Positions 9,454-20,015 of a DNA stretch of 47,908 nt are shown piece after piece. Each line of letters opens with the position of its first letter. The stretch's first letter is position 1. The notes beneath the pieces are model-generated. The model searched no databases, had not been told where the DNA came from, and was given only the letters and a program-made list of their open reading frames with translations. Source of the stretch: Rhodocyclales bacterium (GTDB lineage: Bacteria > Pseudomonadota > Gammaproteobacteria > Burkholderiales > Rhodocyclaceae); contig JAQGMF010000013.1 in assembly GCA_028292505.1 (NCBI GenBank), positions 100,025 to 147,932 on the forward strand, in the 5' to 3' direction. The position numbers and the translations under genes are program-made.

Positions 9454-11559
9454 TCATATCGATGCAAATGCTTGCGCCAACTGCTGTCTGGCGGCAGCGA
9501 CGACGTGCGCGACATCGAAGCCGAAATGCGTCTCGACGACTTTGCCGGGCGCTGACATGCCGAACGTGCGCATCGCGATGATGGTGCCGCGTCGGCCCAC
9601 ATAGCGATCCCAGCCGAGGGCCGCTGCTGCTTCGACGGAGACGCGCGCCGTCACCGCATCCGGCAGCACGCTCTGGCGATATTCCTCGCTCTGACGCTCG
9701 AACAGATCCCATGACGGCATGCTGACGACGCGTGCCGCGATGCCTTCATTCTTCAGCTGCTCATACGCTGCAACGCATAGCGCGACTTCGCTGCCGCTCG
9801 CCATCAGGATCACGTCCGGCTTTCCATCGGTTGCATTGGCGAGCACGTATGCCCCGCGCGCGACGCCGCTGGCGCTTGCGTACTTGTTGCGATCAAATGT
9901 TGGCAGGGCCTGCCGCGACAACACGAGGCTTGCCGGGCAGGTCTTCAGTTGCATCACAACGCGCCAGGCTTCGACAACCTCGTTGGCATCGGCCGGGCGC
10001 AACAGCACCATGTTCGGCATGGCACGGAACGATGCGAGCTGTTCGATCGGCTGATGTGTCGGGCCGTCTTCGCCCATGCTGATGGAATCATGCGTCCACA
10101 CAAAGACGACGGGGATACCCATCATCGCACTGAGTCGTATCGCCCCCTTGCAGTAGTCGGTGAAGACGAAAAAGCTGGCGGCGAAAGGCCGCAACTTGGA
10201 CACCGCCATGCCGCTGGCAATGGCGCACATGGCATGCTCGCGCACGCCGAAATGGAAGTTGCGTCCGGCGCCGCCGATCGCCGGTTCGGCGGGGCTTGCC
10301 ACGCTGGATTCGAATTGCCCTGCGGCGTCGAAATTAAGCTTTGTCTTTGTCGAAGGCGCCAGGTCAGCTGCACCGCCGAGCAGCCACGGTATCTTCGCGG
10401 CAAGCGCGTTGAGCACCTTGCCGGACGAGTCCCGCGTCGCCATGCCTTTGGCATCTGCGGGAAAGGTGGGCAAGGCATCTTCCCAGCTTGCCGGCAGATC
10501 GAGAGACTGCATCTGTTCGAGCTGTGCGGCGAGATCGGGATACTGCGCTTTGTAAGCGGCAAATTTGTCCTGCCACGCTGCATGCGCACGCGTGCCGCGC
10601 TGACCAAAATTTGCACTGAAATGTGCCGGTACGGCCTCGGGTACGACGAAGCTCGCATCTGGATCGAAGCCGAAAAATTCCTTGGCGAGCCGTGCTTCGT
10701 CGCTGCCAAGCGGTTCGCCGTGCGCTTCCTTGGTGTCCTGCTTATGCGGAGAGCCGTAGCCGATGTGGCTGCGCACGATAATCAGTGTCGGCCGGTCGAG
10801 TGTGTAGACAAAAGCCCGCAGACGGCCATCGAGCGCGTTGATGTCATTGGCATCGTCGACATGAACGACATGCCAGCCGTAGGCCTCGAAGCGCGCGCCA
10901 ACATCTTCCGTGAAGGTGATGTTCGTCGAGCCTTCGATGCTTATCTGGTTGGCATCATAGATCCAGCACAGATTGGCGAGCTTGAAATGACCGGCGATGG
11001 ACGCCGCCTCATTGCTGATGCCTTCCATCATGTCGCCGTCGCCGCACAATGCGTACGTCTTGTAGTCGAACAGCTCGAAGCCGGGGCGGTTATAGGTCGC
11101 GGCGAGCCAGCGTTCGGCGATGGCCATGCCGACGCTATTGGCCACGCCCTGGCCGAGCGGGCCGGTCGTGGTTTCGACGCCGGCCGCCCAGCCGTATTCG
11201 GGGTGACCGGTGCACCGGCTGTCTGCCTGGCGAAAGCTCTGCAGGTCCGCCATCGTTACGGCGAGATCATTCGGGTCCCTGCCGTGAATGCCGTTTGACT
11301 TCACACCACACAGATGCAACAAACCATACAGTAGTGCCGAGGCATGGCCGGCCGACAGCACGAAGCGGTCGCGGTTCGGCCATTGGGGATCGGTCGGGTC
11401 GTAGCGCAGGAAGCGCTGCCACAGACAATACGCCGTCGGCGCTGCGCCCATCGGCGCGCCGGGGTGACCGGACTTCGCCTTCTCGACCTGGTCGATGGCC
11501 AGCGTGCGCAAAGTATTGATGCACAGCTGGTCGAGCGTCTCGTCGTGATTTTGATTCAT
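9454..11559 (-). CDS. tkt: Transketolase
   Basis: Thiamine-diphosphate enzyme of the non-oxidative pentose phosphate pathway. It moves two-carbon units between xylulose 5-phosphate and ribose 5-phosphate or erythrose 4-phosphate. The start is the ATG at 11559 (MNQNHDETLDQLC), which has AAGGAC seven bases upstream. The longer frame to 11613 runs into the inverted repeat. At 701 residues it is near the normal 660-700. Motifs seen are AKSGHPGAPMG, the ThDP motif beginning GDGDMMEGISNEA and ending with Asn in IYDANQ, the catalytic Glu region FGVREHAMCAIASGMA, and DSISMGEDGPTHQP. It is the last gene of the gnd-zwf-HAD-tal-pgi-tkt series but is set apart from pgi by 190 bp containing a perfect hairpin, so it may be expressed at a different level. 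Confidence 0.97.
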   Translation of the reverse strand: MNQNHDETLDQLCINTLRTLAIDQVEKAKSGHPGAPMGAAPTAYCLWQRFLRYDPTDPQWPNRDRFVLSAGHASALLYGLLHLCGVKSNGIHGRDPNDLAVTMADLQSFRQADSRCTGHPEYGWAAGVETTTGPLGQGVANSVGMAIAERWLAATYNRPGFELFDYKTYALCGDGDMMEGISNEAASIAGHFKLANLCWIYDANQISIEGSTNITFTEDVGARFEAYGWHVVHVDDANDINALDGRLRAFVYTLDRPTLIIVRSHIGYGSPHKQDTKEAHGEPLGSDEARLAKEFFGFDPDASFVVPEAVPAHFSANFGQRGTRAHAAWQDKFAAYKAQYPDLAAQLEQMQSLDLPASWEDALPTFPADAKGMATRDSSGKVLNALAAKIPWLLGGAADLAPSTKTKLNFDAAGQFESSVASPAEPAIGGAGRNFHFGVREHAMCAIASGMAVSKLRPFAASFFVFTDYCKGAIRLSAMMGIPVVFVWTHDSISMGEDGPTHQPIEQLASFRAMPNMVLLRPADANEVVEAWRVVMQLKTCPASLVLSRQALPTFDRNKYASASGVARGAYVLANATDGKPDVILMASGSEVALCVAAYEQLKNEGIAARVVSMPSWDLFERQSEEYRQSVLPDAVTARVSVEAAAALGWDRYVGRRGTIIAMRTFGMSAPGKVVETHFGFDVAHVVAAARQQLAQAFASI

Positions 11560-11606
11560 GACAATGTCCTTGTAGCGATGTGATCGGGAAGTATCCAGCA
11601 AGAACC

Positions 11607-11689
11607 TCGTCATTCCCGCGAAAGCGGGAATCCACTTCTACGTGAGGTCTGTGCCGCGTAGTGGATTCCCGCTTTCGCGGGAATGACGA
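11607..11689. repeat. Perfect 30-bp inverted repeat (dRS3-like arms)
   Basis: Arms 11607-11636 and 11660-11689 are exact reverse complements separated by 23 bp. Each arm contains a 20-bp palindromic core of the form ATTCCC-N8-GGGAAT (ATTCCCGCGAAAGCGGGAAT on the left). This matches the pattern of the Neisseria dRS3 repeat and similar proteobacterial intergenic repeats. Each core can form its own hairpin, or the two arms can pair into one long stem. It lies between pgi and tkt, which are read leftward, and would be transcribed into RNA structure upstream of the tkt ribosome site. A role as mRNA-processing site or transcription attenuator is possible but inferred. There is no T-run as in an intrinsic terminator. 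Confidence 0.9.
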
Positions 11690-11749
11690 ATTTGGAGCCC
11701 GGAGACTCAAGTATGAAATCGCCGTACGAAGCTCGTAAATATAACCTTG

Positions 11750-13396
<1,647 letters not shown>

Positions 13397-13397
13397 G

Positions 13398-14483
13398 TCA
13401 CTGCGCTTTCTTCTGCGAAGTCTTTTCCTCGAGGCTTGCAATCAAGGCGCGCCACGATTTGTTGAACGATTCGCCGCCATCGCGTTGCAGTCTTGCGGCG
13501 AGCGCCGTGTCGTCGATGGATGCGTGCCGGAACGCTTCGATCACCTCTTCCGACTGGCCGCCGTTGAAGGGCAGGCTTTCGCCAACCCGCCCGTGATCGG
13601 CAAAGGCCAGCAGCGTTTTCTCGGGCATGGTGTTGACCGTGTTCGGCGCCACGAGCGCTTCGACGTAAAGCGTGTCGCGTGTATCGGGGTCCTTGGTGCC
13701 GGTGCTTGCCCAAAGCAAGCGCTGCGGATGCGCGCCGGCGGCTTCGAGCTTGCGCCAGCTCGCCGAAAGCAGCAGCTCGCGATAGGCGTCATAGGCGCGC
13801 ATGGCGACGGCAATGCCGAGGCGATTGTGAAGTGGTGGCGGCGTCTCTTTTGCCACGGCTACGTCCCAGCGGCTGACGAACAGCGAGGCCACGGATTCCA
13901 CTTTCGGATCAAGTCCGGCGGCGACGCGACGCTCTATGCCGCGGACATAAGCCTGCGCCGCGGCCAGATATTGCTCGCGCGAAAACAGCAGGGTGACGTT
14001 GACCGGCACACCGGCGAAGATCGACTCCTCGATTGCCTTGATACCCGCCTGCGTGCCGGGAATCTTGATGAACAGGTTCGGCCGCGCGGCGCGCGCATGC
14101 AGGTCGGCCGCCATCTTGATGGTACTGGCGGCGTCGTTGGCCAGCAGCGGTGAGACTTCGAGCGACACCCAGCCGTCGACGCCGCCGGTGGCATCGAATA
14201 TTGGGCGAAACAGATCGGCCGCCTGCGTCAGGTCCTGCAGCGCCAGTTCGAAGAAAAGATTCTCGCCGGCCAGGCCGCGAGCAGACAGCTTCTGTATTGC
14301 ATCGTCATAAGCTGAGCCGCTGCCGATGGCCTGCTCGAAGATGGTCGGGTTCGAGGTCAGGCCGGTCACCGACAGCTCGTCGATGTAGCGCGCCAGCGTG
14401 CCGCTGTTGAGCAGGTCGCGTGTGATGTTGTCGAGCCAGATGGATTGGCCGGCCTCGTGCAATTTTTTCGTATTGGCGTTCAT
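13398..14483 (-). CDS. tal: Transaldolase (long, pgi-associated type)
   Basis: Transfers the dihydroxyacetone unit from sedoheptulose 7-phosphate to glyceraldehyde 3-phosphate. The start is the ATG at 14483 ([19 protein letters not shown]), preceded by AAGGAAGAATC. Residues upstream in the open frame belong to the end of the HAD gene region. The 361-residue product is the longer transaldolase class typically adjacent to pgi. It carries the signature [14 protein letters not shown], the Schiff-base segment [18 protein letters not shown] (Lys in IKIP), the [10 protein letters not shown] strand, and the C-terminal [10 protein letters not shown] block. The gap to the upstream HAD gene is 11 bp and the gap to pgi is 1 bp, so it sits mid-operon. 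Nothing suggests disruption. Confidence 0.96.
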   Translation of the reverse strand: MNANTKKLHEAGQSIWLDNITRDLLNSGTLARYIDELSVTGLTSNPTIFEQAIGSGSAYDDAIQKLSARGLAGENLFFELALQDLTQAADLFRPIFDATGGVDGWVSLEVSPLLANDAASTIKMAADLHARAARPNLFIKIPGTQAGIKAIEESIFAGVPVNVTLLFSREQYLAAAQAYVRGIERRVAAGLDPKVESVASLFVSRWDVAVAKETPPPLHNRLGIAVAMRAYDAYRELLLSASWRKLEAAGAHPQRLLWASTGTKDPDTRDTLYVEALVAPNTVNTMPEKTLLAFADHGRVGESLPFNGGQSEEVIEAFRHASIDDTALAARLQRDGGESFNKSWRALIASLEEKTSQKKAQ

Positions 14484-14494
14484 GATTCTTCCTT

Positions 14495-15208
14495 TCAGTT
14501 TGAGGTCGCAGGGCGCGTGCCATCGGGGTGCGACAGCCATACGTGCATATCGAGATCGATCAAATCACCGATACCTTCCAGCGCTATGTCGGCCGGTGGG
14601 TAAGCGATGCTGGCCGGGTCATGGGCGTAATGCCCCTGGCGCACGAAGATGGTTGTCAATTTTTCGCCAAGACTTTCTTTCATTGCCGTGAGGATGCGCA
14701 GCTTGTCGTCCACCATCACGTAGTGGCGTGCCGGGTAGTGCTGCTGCACGGCTTCGAGCATCAACTCCTTGTGGATGTAGATCAGCACATTTCCGTCCAC
14801 CGCCTGCCACAGGCCGGAGCGTTGCACCTTGCGTGGCTGGAATACCACGTCGCCGTCTGACAGGATGACGGTCGTGCCGAAGCGCTGCAGGTGCTTGAGC
14901 GCGGATAGCGATTTGGCATAAAGGCGATCGGCGAAGGGGTAATCGATGAGGAAGGTCGACATCTGCAACAGGCGTGCGTCGTTCATCGGGTCGACCAGTT
15001 CGCGCACGCGGTAGCGTTGTAACGCGCCGAGATAGTCGGCATAGCCCAACTCGCTGCGCAGCTCCTCGAAAATCGTCCAGTAACGCTCGGCGCTGAGGCT
15101 GCCGAATTCCTGCAGCAGGTGGTTGCGCAGGTCGCCGACGACGCAGTCGTTGTCGAGCAGGGTGTTGTCGACGTCCATGAGAAATACCGTGTCGTGCGCT
15201 GCGCTCAT
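14495..15208 (-). CDS. HAD-superfamily hydrolase in pentose phosphate operon
   Basis: A 237-residue HAD-type phosphatase. The start is the ATG at 15208 (MSAAHDTVFLMDVDNTLLDND), four bases past the zwf stop. Motif I is DVDNTLLDND with the nucleophile Asp and the second Asp. Motif II is the Ser in VILSDGD, and motif IV is the Asp pair in YVMVDDKL. The insertion between motifs I and II is helical, as in C1-cap HAD enzymes. Its place between zwf and tal, with no gaps, suggests it acts on a sugar phosphate or removes a damaged metabolite of the pathway. That is inferred from context only, and the substrate cannot be read from the sequence. It is not a phosphoglycolate phosphatase by any specific motif I can see. 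All catalytic residues are present. Confidence 0.88.
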   Translation of the reverse strand: MSAAHDTVFLMDVDNTLLDNDCVVGDLRNHLLQEFGSLSAERYWTIFEELRSELGYADYLGALQRYRVRELVDPMNDARLLQMSTFLIDYPFADRLYAKSLSALKHLQRFGTTVILSDGDVVFQPRKVQRSGLWQAVDGNVLIYIHKELMLEAVQQHYPARHYVMVDDKLRILTAMKESLGEKLTTIFVRQGHYAHDPASIAYPPADIALEGIGDLIDLDMHVWLSHPDGTRPATSN

Positions 15209-15212
15209 GACT

Positions 15213-16619
15213 TCAGCCTTCCTCCGCCGGCTTGTGCCAGCCGCCATCGTCTGCGATCAGCGCGTCGCCAGCCTGCGGCCCCCAACTGCCTGGCTGATAT
15301 ATGCTGACGGGATGATGGTTTTCGAGCACCGGATCAACGACCGCCCAGGCGGCTTCGACGGCATCTTCGCGCGCAAACAAGGCACCAGCGCCACACATGG
15401 CGTCAGCGAGCAGGCGCTGATACGGCGTGTCTTCGTTGGTCTGTTCCTCGACCAATTGCAACTCGCGCTGCTCACCAATGAAATCCTTGCCGGGATGTTT
15501 GACGCGTGCCGCCAGTGCGATCGACGAGTGCGGTGAAAGTTGAAATCGCAGGTAGTTGGCGTGACCGTCGACAGGCGCCGAATCTGCAAACAGGCGTTGC
15601 GGTGGCGGCTTGAATTGCACCAGCACTTCGCTTGTCGTGGCCGGCAGCATCTTGCCCGAGCGCAGGTACCAGGGCACGCCTTCCCAGCGCCACGAATCGA
15701 TGTGCAGGCGCAATGCGCAGTAGGTCTCGACGTCGGAGTCCCTGGCGACGTTTGCTTCGTCGCGGTAACCCGCGTACTGGCCGCGCACGAGGTCGTCGGC
15801 CTGCAGCGCGCGCATGGCCTCGAAGACGCTCGCCTTCTCGCTATGCACGGCGCCGAAGCTGCGGCTCGACGGCGGCTCCATGGCAAGCAGCGCGACGATC
15901 TGGAACAGGTGGTTCTCCACGACATCGCGCAGGCAGCCGGCGCTTTCGTAAAACGAACCGCGGCCTTCCACGCCGAACTTTTCCGCCAGCGTGATCTGCA
16001 CGCTCGCGACGTAGTTGCGATTCCAGATTGGTTCGAGAAACGCGTTGGCAAAGCGAAAGTAGAGGATGTTCATGATCGCTTCCTTGCCGAGGAAGTGATC
16101 GATGCGGAAGATCGAATCTTCGGGAAAAACTTCGCGCGCGACGCGGTTAAGCTCGCGCGCAGAGGCGAGGTCTCGCCCGAACGGTTTCTCGACAATGACG
16201 CGCGCATTTTTCGCGAGACGCGCTGCGCCGAGGCCCCTGATGACTGTGGCAAACAGCGAAGGCGGAATGGCAAGGTAGTGTGCCGGGCGCTGTGCATCGC
16301 CCAGCGCTTGCCCGATGGCGGTGAAGGTAGCGGGATCGTTGTAATTGCCGCTTACATAGCGCAAGAGTGACAGCATTCGGTCGAGCGCGCCTTGATCGCT
16401 GACCTTGCCGTCGTGTTCGATACTTTTCCTCGCGCGAGCGCGCAACTGTTCGACGCTCCATGTCGACGAGGCGACGCCGATCACCGGCACTGTGAGCGTC
16501 CCGTCTTTGCACATGGCATAAAGCGCCGGGAAGATCTTCTTGTAGGCCAGATCACCGCTGACGCCGAATAGCACCAGCGCGTCCGATGCGATCTCTGCAG
16601 CGTTGCCGCCGTTGCTCAT
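15213..16619 (-). CDS. zwf: Glucose-6-phosphate 1-dehydrogenase
   Basis: First enzyme of the oxidative pentose phosphate pathway, making 6-phosphogluconolactone and NADPH or NADH. The 468-residue protein starts at ATG 16619, overlapping the gnd stop by four bases (ATGA), so the two are translationally coupled. Visible motifs are the coenzyme fingerprint [16 protein letters not shown], the EKPFGRDL strand, the substrate-binding and catalytic signature RIDHFLGKE, and a C-terminal [12 protein letters not shown] block. The length is slightly below the usual 480-490, without a visible internal loss. No 6-phosphogluconolactonase gene (pgl) is seen beside it, so that step must be encoded elsewhere or run spontaneously. 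It is the second gene of the leftward operon. Confidence 0.98.
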   Translation of the reverse strand: MSNGGNAAEIASDALVLFGVSGDLAYKKIFPALYAMCKDGTLTVPVIGVASSTWSVEQLRARARKSIEHDGKVSDQGALDRMLSLLRYVSGNYNDPATFTAIGQALGDAQRPAHYLAIPPSLFATVIRGLGAARLAKNARVIVEKPFGRDLASARELNRVAREVFPEDSIFRIDHFLGKEAIMNILYFRFANAFLEPIWNRNYVASVQITLAEKFGVEGRGSFYESAGCLRDVVENHLFQIVALLAMEPPSSRSFGAVHSEKASVFEAMRALQADDLVRGQYAGYRDEANVARDSDVETYCALRLHIDSWRWEGVPWYLRSGKMLPATTSEVLVQFKPPPQRLFADSAPVDGHANYLRFQLSPHSSIALAARVKHPGKDFIGEQRELQLVEEQTNEDTPYQRLLADAMCGAGALFAREDAVEAAWAVVDPVLENHHPVSIYQPGSWGPQAGDALIADDGGWHKPAEEG

Positions 16620-17653
16620 GTCGATTTTTTACCGCTGGGATTGTCCGCAGCTTTTTCGACGTGGCCGCCGAATTCATGGCGCATCGCCGACAGCACGCGA
16701 TTGGAGAAATCTCCTTCGCCGCGCGAACTGAAGCGTGCGTAAAGCGCTGCACTCAGCACGGGTACTGGCACGGCTTCGTCGATGGCTGCCTGGATCGTCC
16801 AGCGCCCTTCGCCGGAATCCGAAACCTGCCCGTGAAAACCGGCGAGCTCGGGGTCGGCGACCAGTGCCGTGGCCGTCAGGTCGAGCAGCCACGAACCGAT
16901 GACACTGCCACGTCGCCAGACTTCGGCGATATCGGGCAGGTTCATGTCGTACTGGTACAACTCGGGCTGGCGCAGGGGCGTGGTCTCTGCATCGGCGGCG
17001 CGCGTGAGTCGCCCGACGTTGGCGTTGCGCAGAATATTGAAGCCTTCTGCGTAAGCGGCCATGACGCCGTACTCGATGCCGTTGTGGACCATTTTGACGA
17101 AGTGGCCCGCGCCATGCGGCCCGCAATGCAGATAGCCCTGCTCGGCGCTGCTGCCAGGCGTGCGCCCCGGCGTCGGTGCGGCGTTGCCCGCTCCCGGAGC
17201 GAGCGTAGCGAATAGCGGCTCCAGGCGCTGAACGATTGCATCTTCGCCGCCGATCATCAGACAGTAACCGCGATCAAGCCCGGCTACGCCGCCGCTGGTT
17301 CCCACGTCGACATGATGAATGCCCGCTGCGCCCAGTTCGTTGGCGCGGCGGATGTCGTCGTGGTAATAGGAATTGCCGCCGTCGATGATGATGTCATTTT
17401 TGTCGAGTAGTGGCACCAGCGCCGTAATCATGTCGTCAACGATCGCCGCAGGCAGCATCAGCCAGATCGCGCGTGGCGGTGCCAGCGCGGTGACGAACTG
17501 TTGCAACGAATCGCCGCCGACGGCGCCTTTCGCGGCCAGCCGAGCCACCGCCACGGCGTCCCTGTCATGGACAACACAGGAATGGCCGCCAAGCATCAGG
17601 CGGTCCGTCATGCTCGCGCCCATGCGCCCAAGTCCGATCATGCCAATCTGCAT
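16616..17653 (-). CDS. gnd: 6-phosphogluconate dehydrogenase (decarboxylating), short type
   Basis: Oxidises and decarboxylates 6-phosphogluconate to ribulose 5-phosphate. The start is the ATG at 17653 ([15 protein letters not shown]), preceded by GGAGGATCGCG. The extra codons to 17710 lack a ribosome site. At 345 residues it is the short bacterial type rather than the roughly 470-residue Gnd. Motifs are the Rossmann fingerprint [20 protein letters not shown], the substrate block [41 protein letters not shown] with the catalytic Lys, and the C-terminal [11 protein letters not shown] Pro/Gly-rich insert, [10 protein letters not shown], precedes the HCGP block. It is the first gene of the sugar-phosphate operon, so the promoter should lie in the 17654-18059 gap. 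Confidence 0.97.
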   Translation of the reverse strand: MQIGMIGLGRMGASMTDRLMLGGHSCVVHDRDAVAVARLAAKGAVGGDSLQQFVTALAPPRAIWLMLPAAIVDDMITALVPLLDKNDIIIDGGNSYYHDDIRRANELGAAGIHHVDVGTSGGVAGLDRGYCLMIGGEDAIVQRLEPLFATLAPGAGNAAPTPGRTPGSSAEQGYLHCGPHGAGHFVKMVHNGIEYGVMAAYAEGFNILRNANVGRLTRAADAETTPLRQPELYQYDMNLPDIAEVWRRGSVIGSWLLDLTATALVADPELAGFHGQVSDSGEGRWTIQAAIDEAVPVPVLSAALYARFSSRGEGDFSNRVLSAMRHEFGGHVEKAADNPSGKKST

Positions 17654-18059
17654 CGCGATCCTCCGCCTCTCAGGTTCATGGGGTGTGACAGTGCAGGAAC
17701 GTAAAGACAATCCAACGGACCGCCCCGCAGCGCACTAGGTTCCTTCAGGGACCAAGCCCACCTTCATGTACGGTGCGCGCGGCCTCGCTGGCATGTCTGT
17801 CTGCCAACGCACAGACGATCGATCATTGGCTCGAGCAGTAAAAGATAGGCTGGAAACACACTCAAACCAAGGCTTTCGCCAATTTTATTGGCAACGTCGT
17901 ACCTCATTAGCGGGACCCTTACGTGGGCAAGCCTGCCGGCCGCTGTATCTCAACGACGGCACTGCGCGAAATCGATGCGGCCTTCAATTGCCCGTAACCG
18001 GACCTCACCACAACGCCGATCACCACGAGTACGTGCTGGAGAACCGGGGAAACCGCATC
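17654..18059. other. 406-bp intergenic gap between gnd and the xfp remnant
   Basis: The divergent gap between gnd (leftward) and the phosphoketolase fragment (rightward) should hold the promoter of the sugar-phosphate operon. I see no confident -35/-10 pair, operator, RNA gene or insertion-sequence end. A frame in phase with the phosphoketolase runs open from 17766, but its sequence (rich in Arg, Cys and His, with no similarity to the family) argues against it being coding. Confidence 0.5.
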
Positions 18060-19070
18060 ATGAAAACCGAAGCCCTGACAGCCGATCTGCTCCACAAGAT
18101 GGATGCCTATTGGCGCGCTGCCAACTATCTCTCCGTCGGGCAGATTTATCTCTACGACAATCCGCTGCTCAGACGGCCGCTGACGCTGGCGGATGTGAAG
18201 CACATGCTGCTTGGTCACTGGGGCACGACGCCGGGACAGAATTTCATCTACGTGCATCTGAACCGGGTGATCAAGAAATATGACCTCGACATGATCTATA
18301 TTTCGGGGCCGGGCCACGGTGGTCCCGCCGCCGTCGCCAACACCTATCTCGAAGGCACGTATAGCGAGGTCTATCCCGACATCAGCCAGGACGAGGCGGG
18401 TCTGCGGAAGCTCTTTCTTCAATTCTCATTTCCCGGTGGCATCCCCAGCCACGTATCACCGGAATGTCCCGGCTCGATTCACGAGGGCGGCGAGTTGGGC
18501 TATTCGCTCAGCCACGCTTTCGGCGCCGTCTTCGACAATTCCGAACTCGTCGTCGCTTGCGTCATCGGCGACGGTGAAGCGGAGACCGGGCCGCTGGCGA
18601 CGGCATGGCATTCCAACAAGTTTCTCGACCCGGCCAGCGACGGCGCGGTCTTACCCATTCTGCATTTGAATGGTTACAAAATCGCCAACCCGACTGTCCT
18701 TGCGCGCATTACGCACGAGGAACTCGACCAGCTCCTGCGTGGCTATGGCTGGACACCGTACTTCGTCGACGGCCACGAGCCTGCCTTGATGCACGAAGCG
18801 CTGGCCGCGACGCTTGACACGGCCGTGGAGCAGATCAAGCAGATTCAACACAATGCAAGGGCCAGCGGCGACCTGACGCGGCCGCGCTGGCCGATGATCG
18901 TGCTGCGCTCACCAAAGGGCTGGACCGGGCCGAAAATCATCGACGGCAAGCCGGTCGAAGGAACGTTCCGCGCCCACCAGGTGCCGATCTCCGACCCGGC
19001 GGCCCGCGCCGAAAACCTCAAGCTTATGCTCTGGCACTTTATGCCGCGCTATGTCAGGAAGCCGGACTAG
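18060..19070 (+). pseudogene. xfp: Phosphoketolase, N-terminal remnant
   Basis: Phosphoketolase splits xylulose 5-phosphate or fructose 6-phosphate into acetyl phosphate plus a sugar phosphate. Only the first part survives: from ATG 18060 ([20 protein letters not shown]) about 320 residues match the family of roughly 790. Clear motifs are [54 protein letters not shown] and the ThDP motif opening [19 protein letters not shown]. Homology stops after AENLKL near 19022, where the next bases belong to an aldolase gene in another frame. The frame ends at a TAG 16 codons later. The pyrophosphate motif is present, but the remaining 450 residues are gone, so no active enzyme is expected. There is a weak GGGGA ribosome site at 9 bp. 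It lies divergent to the pentose phosphate operon, which fits its pathway. Confidence 0.9.
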
Positions 19071-19538
19071 CCCCCATCGTCGAACCCGAAGTGCTCATGG
19101 ATGGCGCACATACGCTCGAGCGCTGCCGCGTGGTTACCGAAGAAGTCCTGCATCGGGTCTTCGATCAGTTCCACGTGCAGGGCGTGGGACTCGAAGCGAT
19201 GATCCTCAAACCGAATATGGTACTGCCGGGCTTGCGCTGCGCCACACAAGAAACACCTGATGAAGTAGCCGACGCTACCGTGCGTTGCCTTCCTGTCGGG
19301 AGGGCAGAGCGCCGAACTAGCTTCGGCACGTCTGAACGCGATGCTTGTCCGGTTCAAATCGCAGTTGCCATGGGCGCTGACGTTTTCGTTTTCACGCGCG
19401 ATCCAGCAATCGGCCCTCGATATCTGGCGCGGCGACGACGCACAACGCGTCCCGGCGCAAGGGGCCTTGTTGCATCGCGCGCGCTGCAATCAGGCAGCCT
19501 TGTACGGCGAGTATGATGAAAGCATGGAACGAAGCTAG
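19025..19538 (+). pseudogene. Class I fructose-bisphosphate aldolase, C-terminal remnant
   Basis: Translated from 19025, two bases out of phase with the xfp remnant, the sequence reads as class I aldolase: [35 protein letters not shown], then the Schiff-base segment MILKPNMVLPG with its Lys. At 19289/19290 the reading frame changes. About 12 residues normally present between ATVRCL and FLSGGQS are missing. The sequence then continues in the other frame as FLSGGQSAELASARLNAM, LPWALTFSFSRAIQQ and GALLHRARCNQAALYGEY to a TAG at 19538. So the first half of the gene is lost and a second, internal frame-breaking deletion has occurred. I know of no function for such a fragment. Together with xfp it suggests the original locus was gnd-zwf-...-tkt plus xfp and fba. 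Confidence 0.9.
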
Positions 19539-19597
19539 TTACCGCCAATCATTACTCGTCCCCAGCAAGTCACGATCGAGATCAACCCGCCACAACG

Positions 19598-19837
19598 GTG
19601 TTGCGCAAGCCTCCGCTGCGGACACCGCAAGTCATACAGGCATCGAGCGCGAACGCAGATCAAGTAGTTCTGGAAAATTATGATGATCAGAATTATGGCT
19701 ATCTGCGGCTTGTAGTTTCCGCAGATCAATTGTGTATTGAACACCATTCGGCGAGCGATGGTCCAACTGCAAAGACGCCGGATGATCAGGTAACCGTTGA
19801 TCTCAGGAGCCAAAAGCGTGAGCACTATCGCGCCTAA
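19598..19837 (+). pseudogene. Possible metallophosphoesterase C-terminal remnant
   Basis: A short open frame whose product contains VVLENYDDQNYGYLRLVVSA, DQLCIEHHSASDG and KTPDDQVTVDL. From memory this resembles the C-terminal end of a group of secreted calcineurin-like phosphoesterases (pattern NYGYLRxVV...DQLRIEYHPASDG...TPDDxVTVDL). The catalytic metal-binding domain is absent, and the sequence before residue 12 does not resemble the family. I read it as the tail left by a deletion, next to the aldolase remnant. It might instead be an unrelated small gene, but it has no ribosome site. A protein search with residues 20-75 would settle it. Confidence 0.45.
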
Positions 19838-20015
19838 AATTTAGGATGGACACAACTGACCAACGAAGTGCGACTGCAAGAGAAGCGCGCCAAAGTCTGA
19901 ACACACATGCAGTTCTGAACTAGTCTGCATTTGGCGTTCTAACATTGGACATTCCTCAGAAGTCAGCCGCTCAGCCATGTAGTCATCCGAGCGAAACCAA
20001 AGGAACAGATTATAA

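Noticed and set aside
11607..11689. The inverted repeat as a plain intrinsic terminator of pgi
   Set aside because: The stem lacks a following T-run on the minus strand and has internal palindromic cores typical of dispersed repeats.
17766..18059. In-frame N-terminal extension of the phosphoketolase remnant
   Set aside because: The extra residues are Arg/His/Cys-rich, do not match the family, and the family N-terminus starts at [17 protein letters not shown] (18060).
19091..19516. A single 141-residue gene
   Set aside because: It is an aldolase reading frame for the first 65 residues, then runs on out of frame past a deletion. The true continuation is in another frame.
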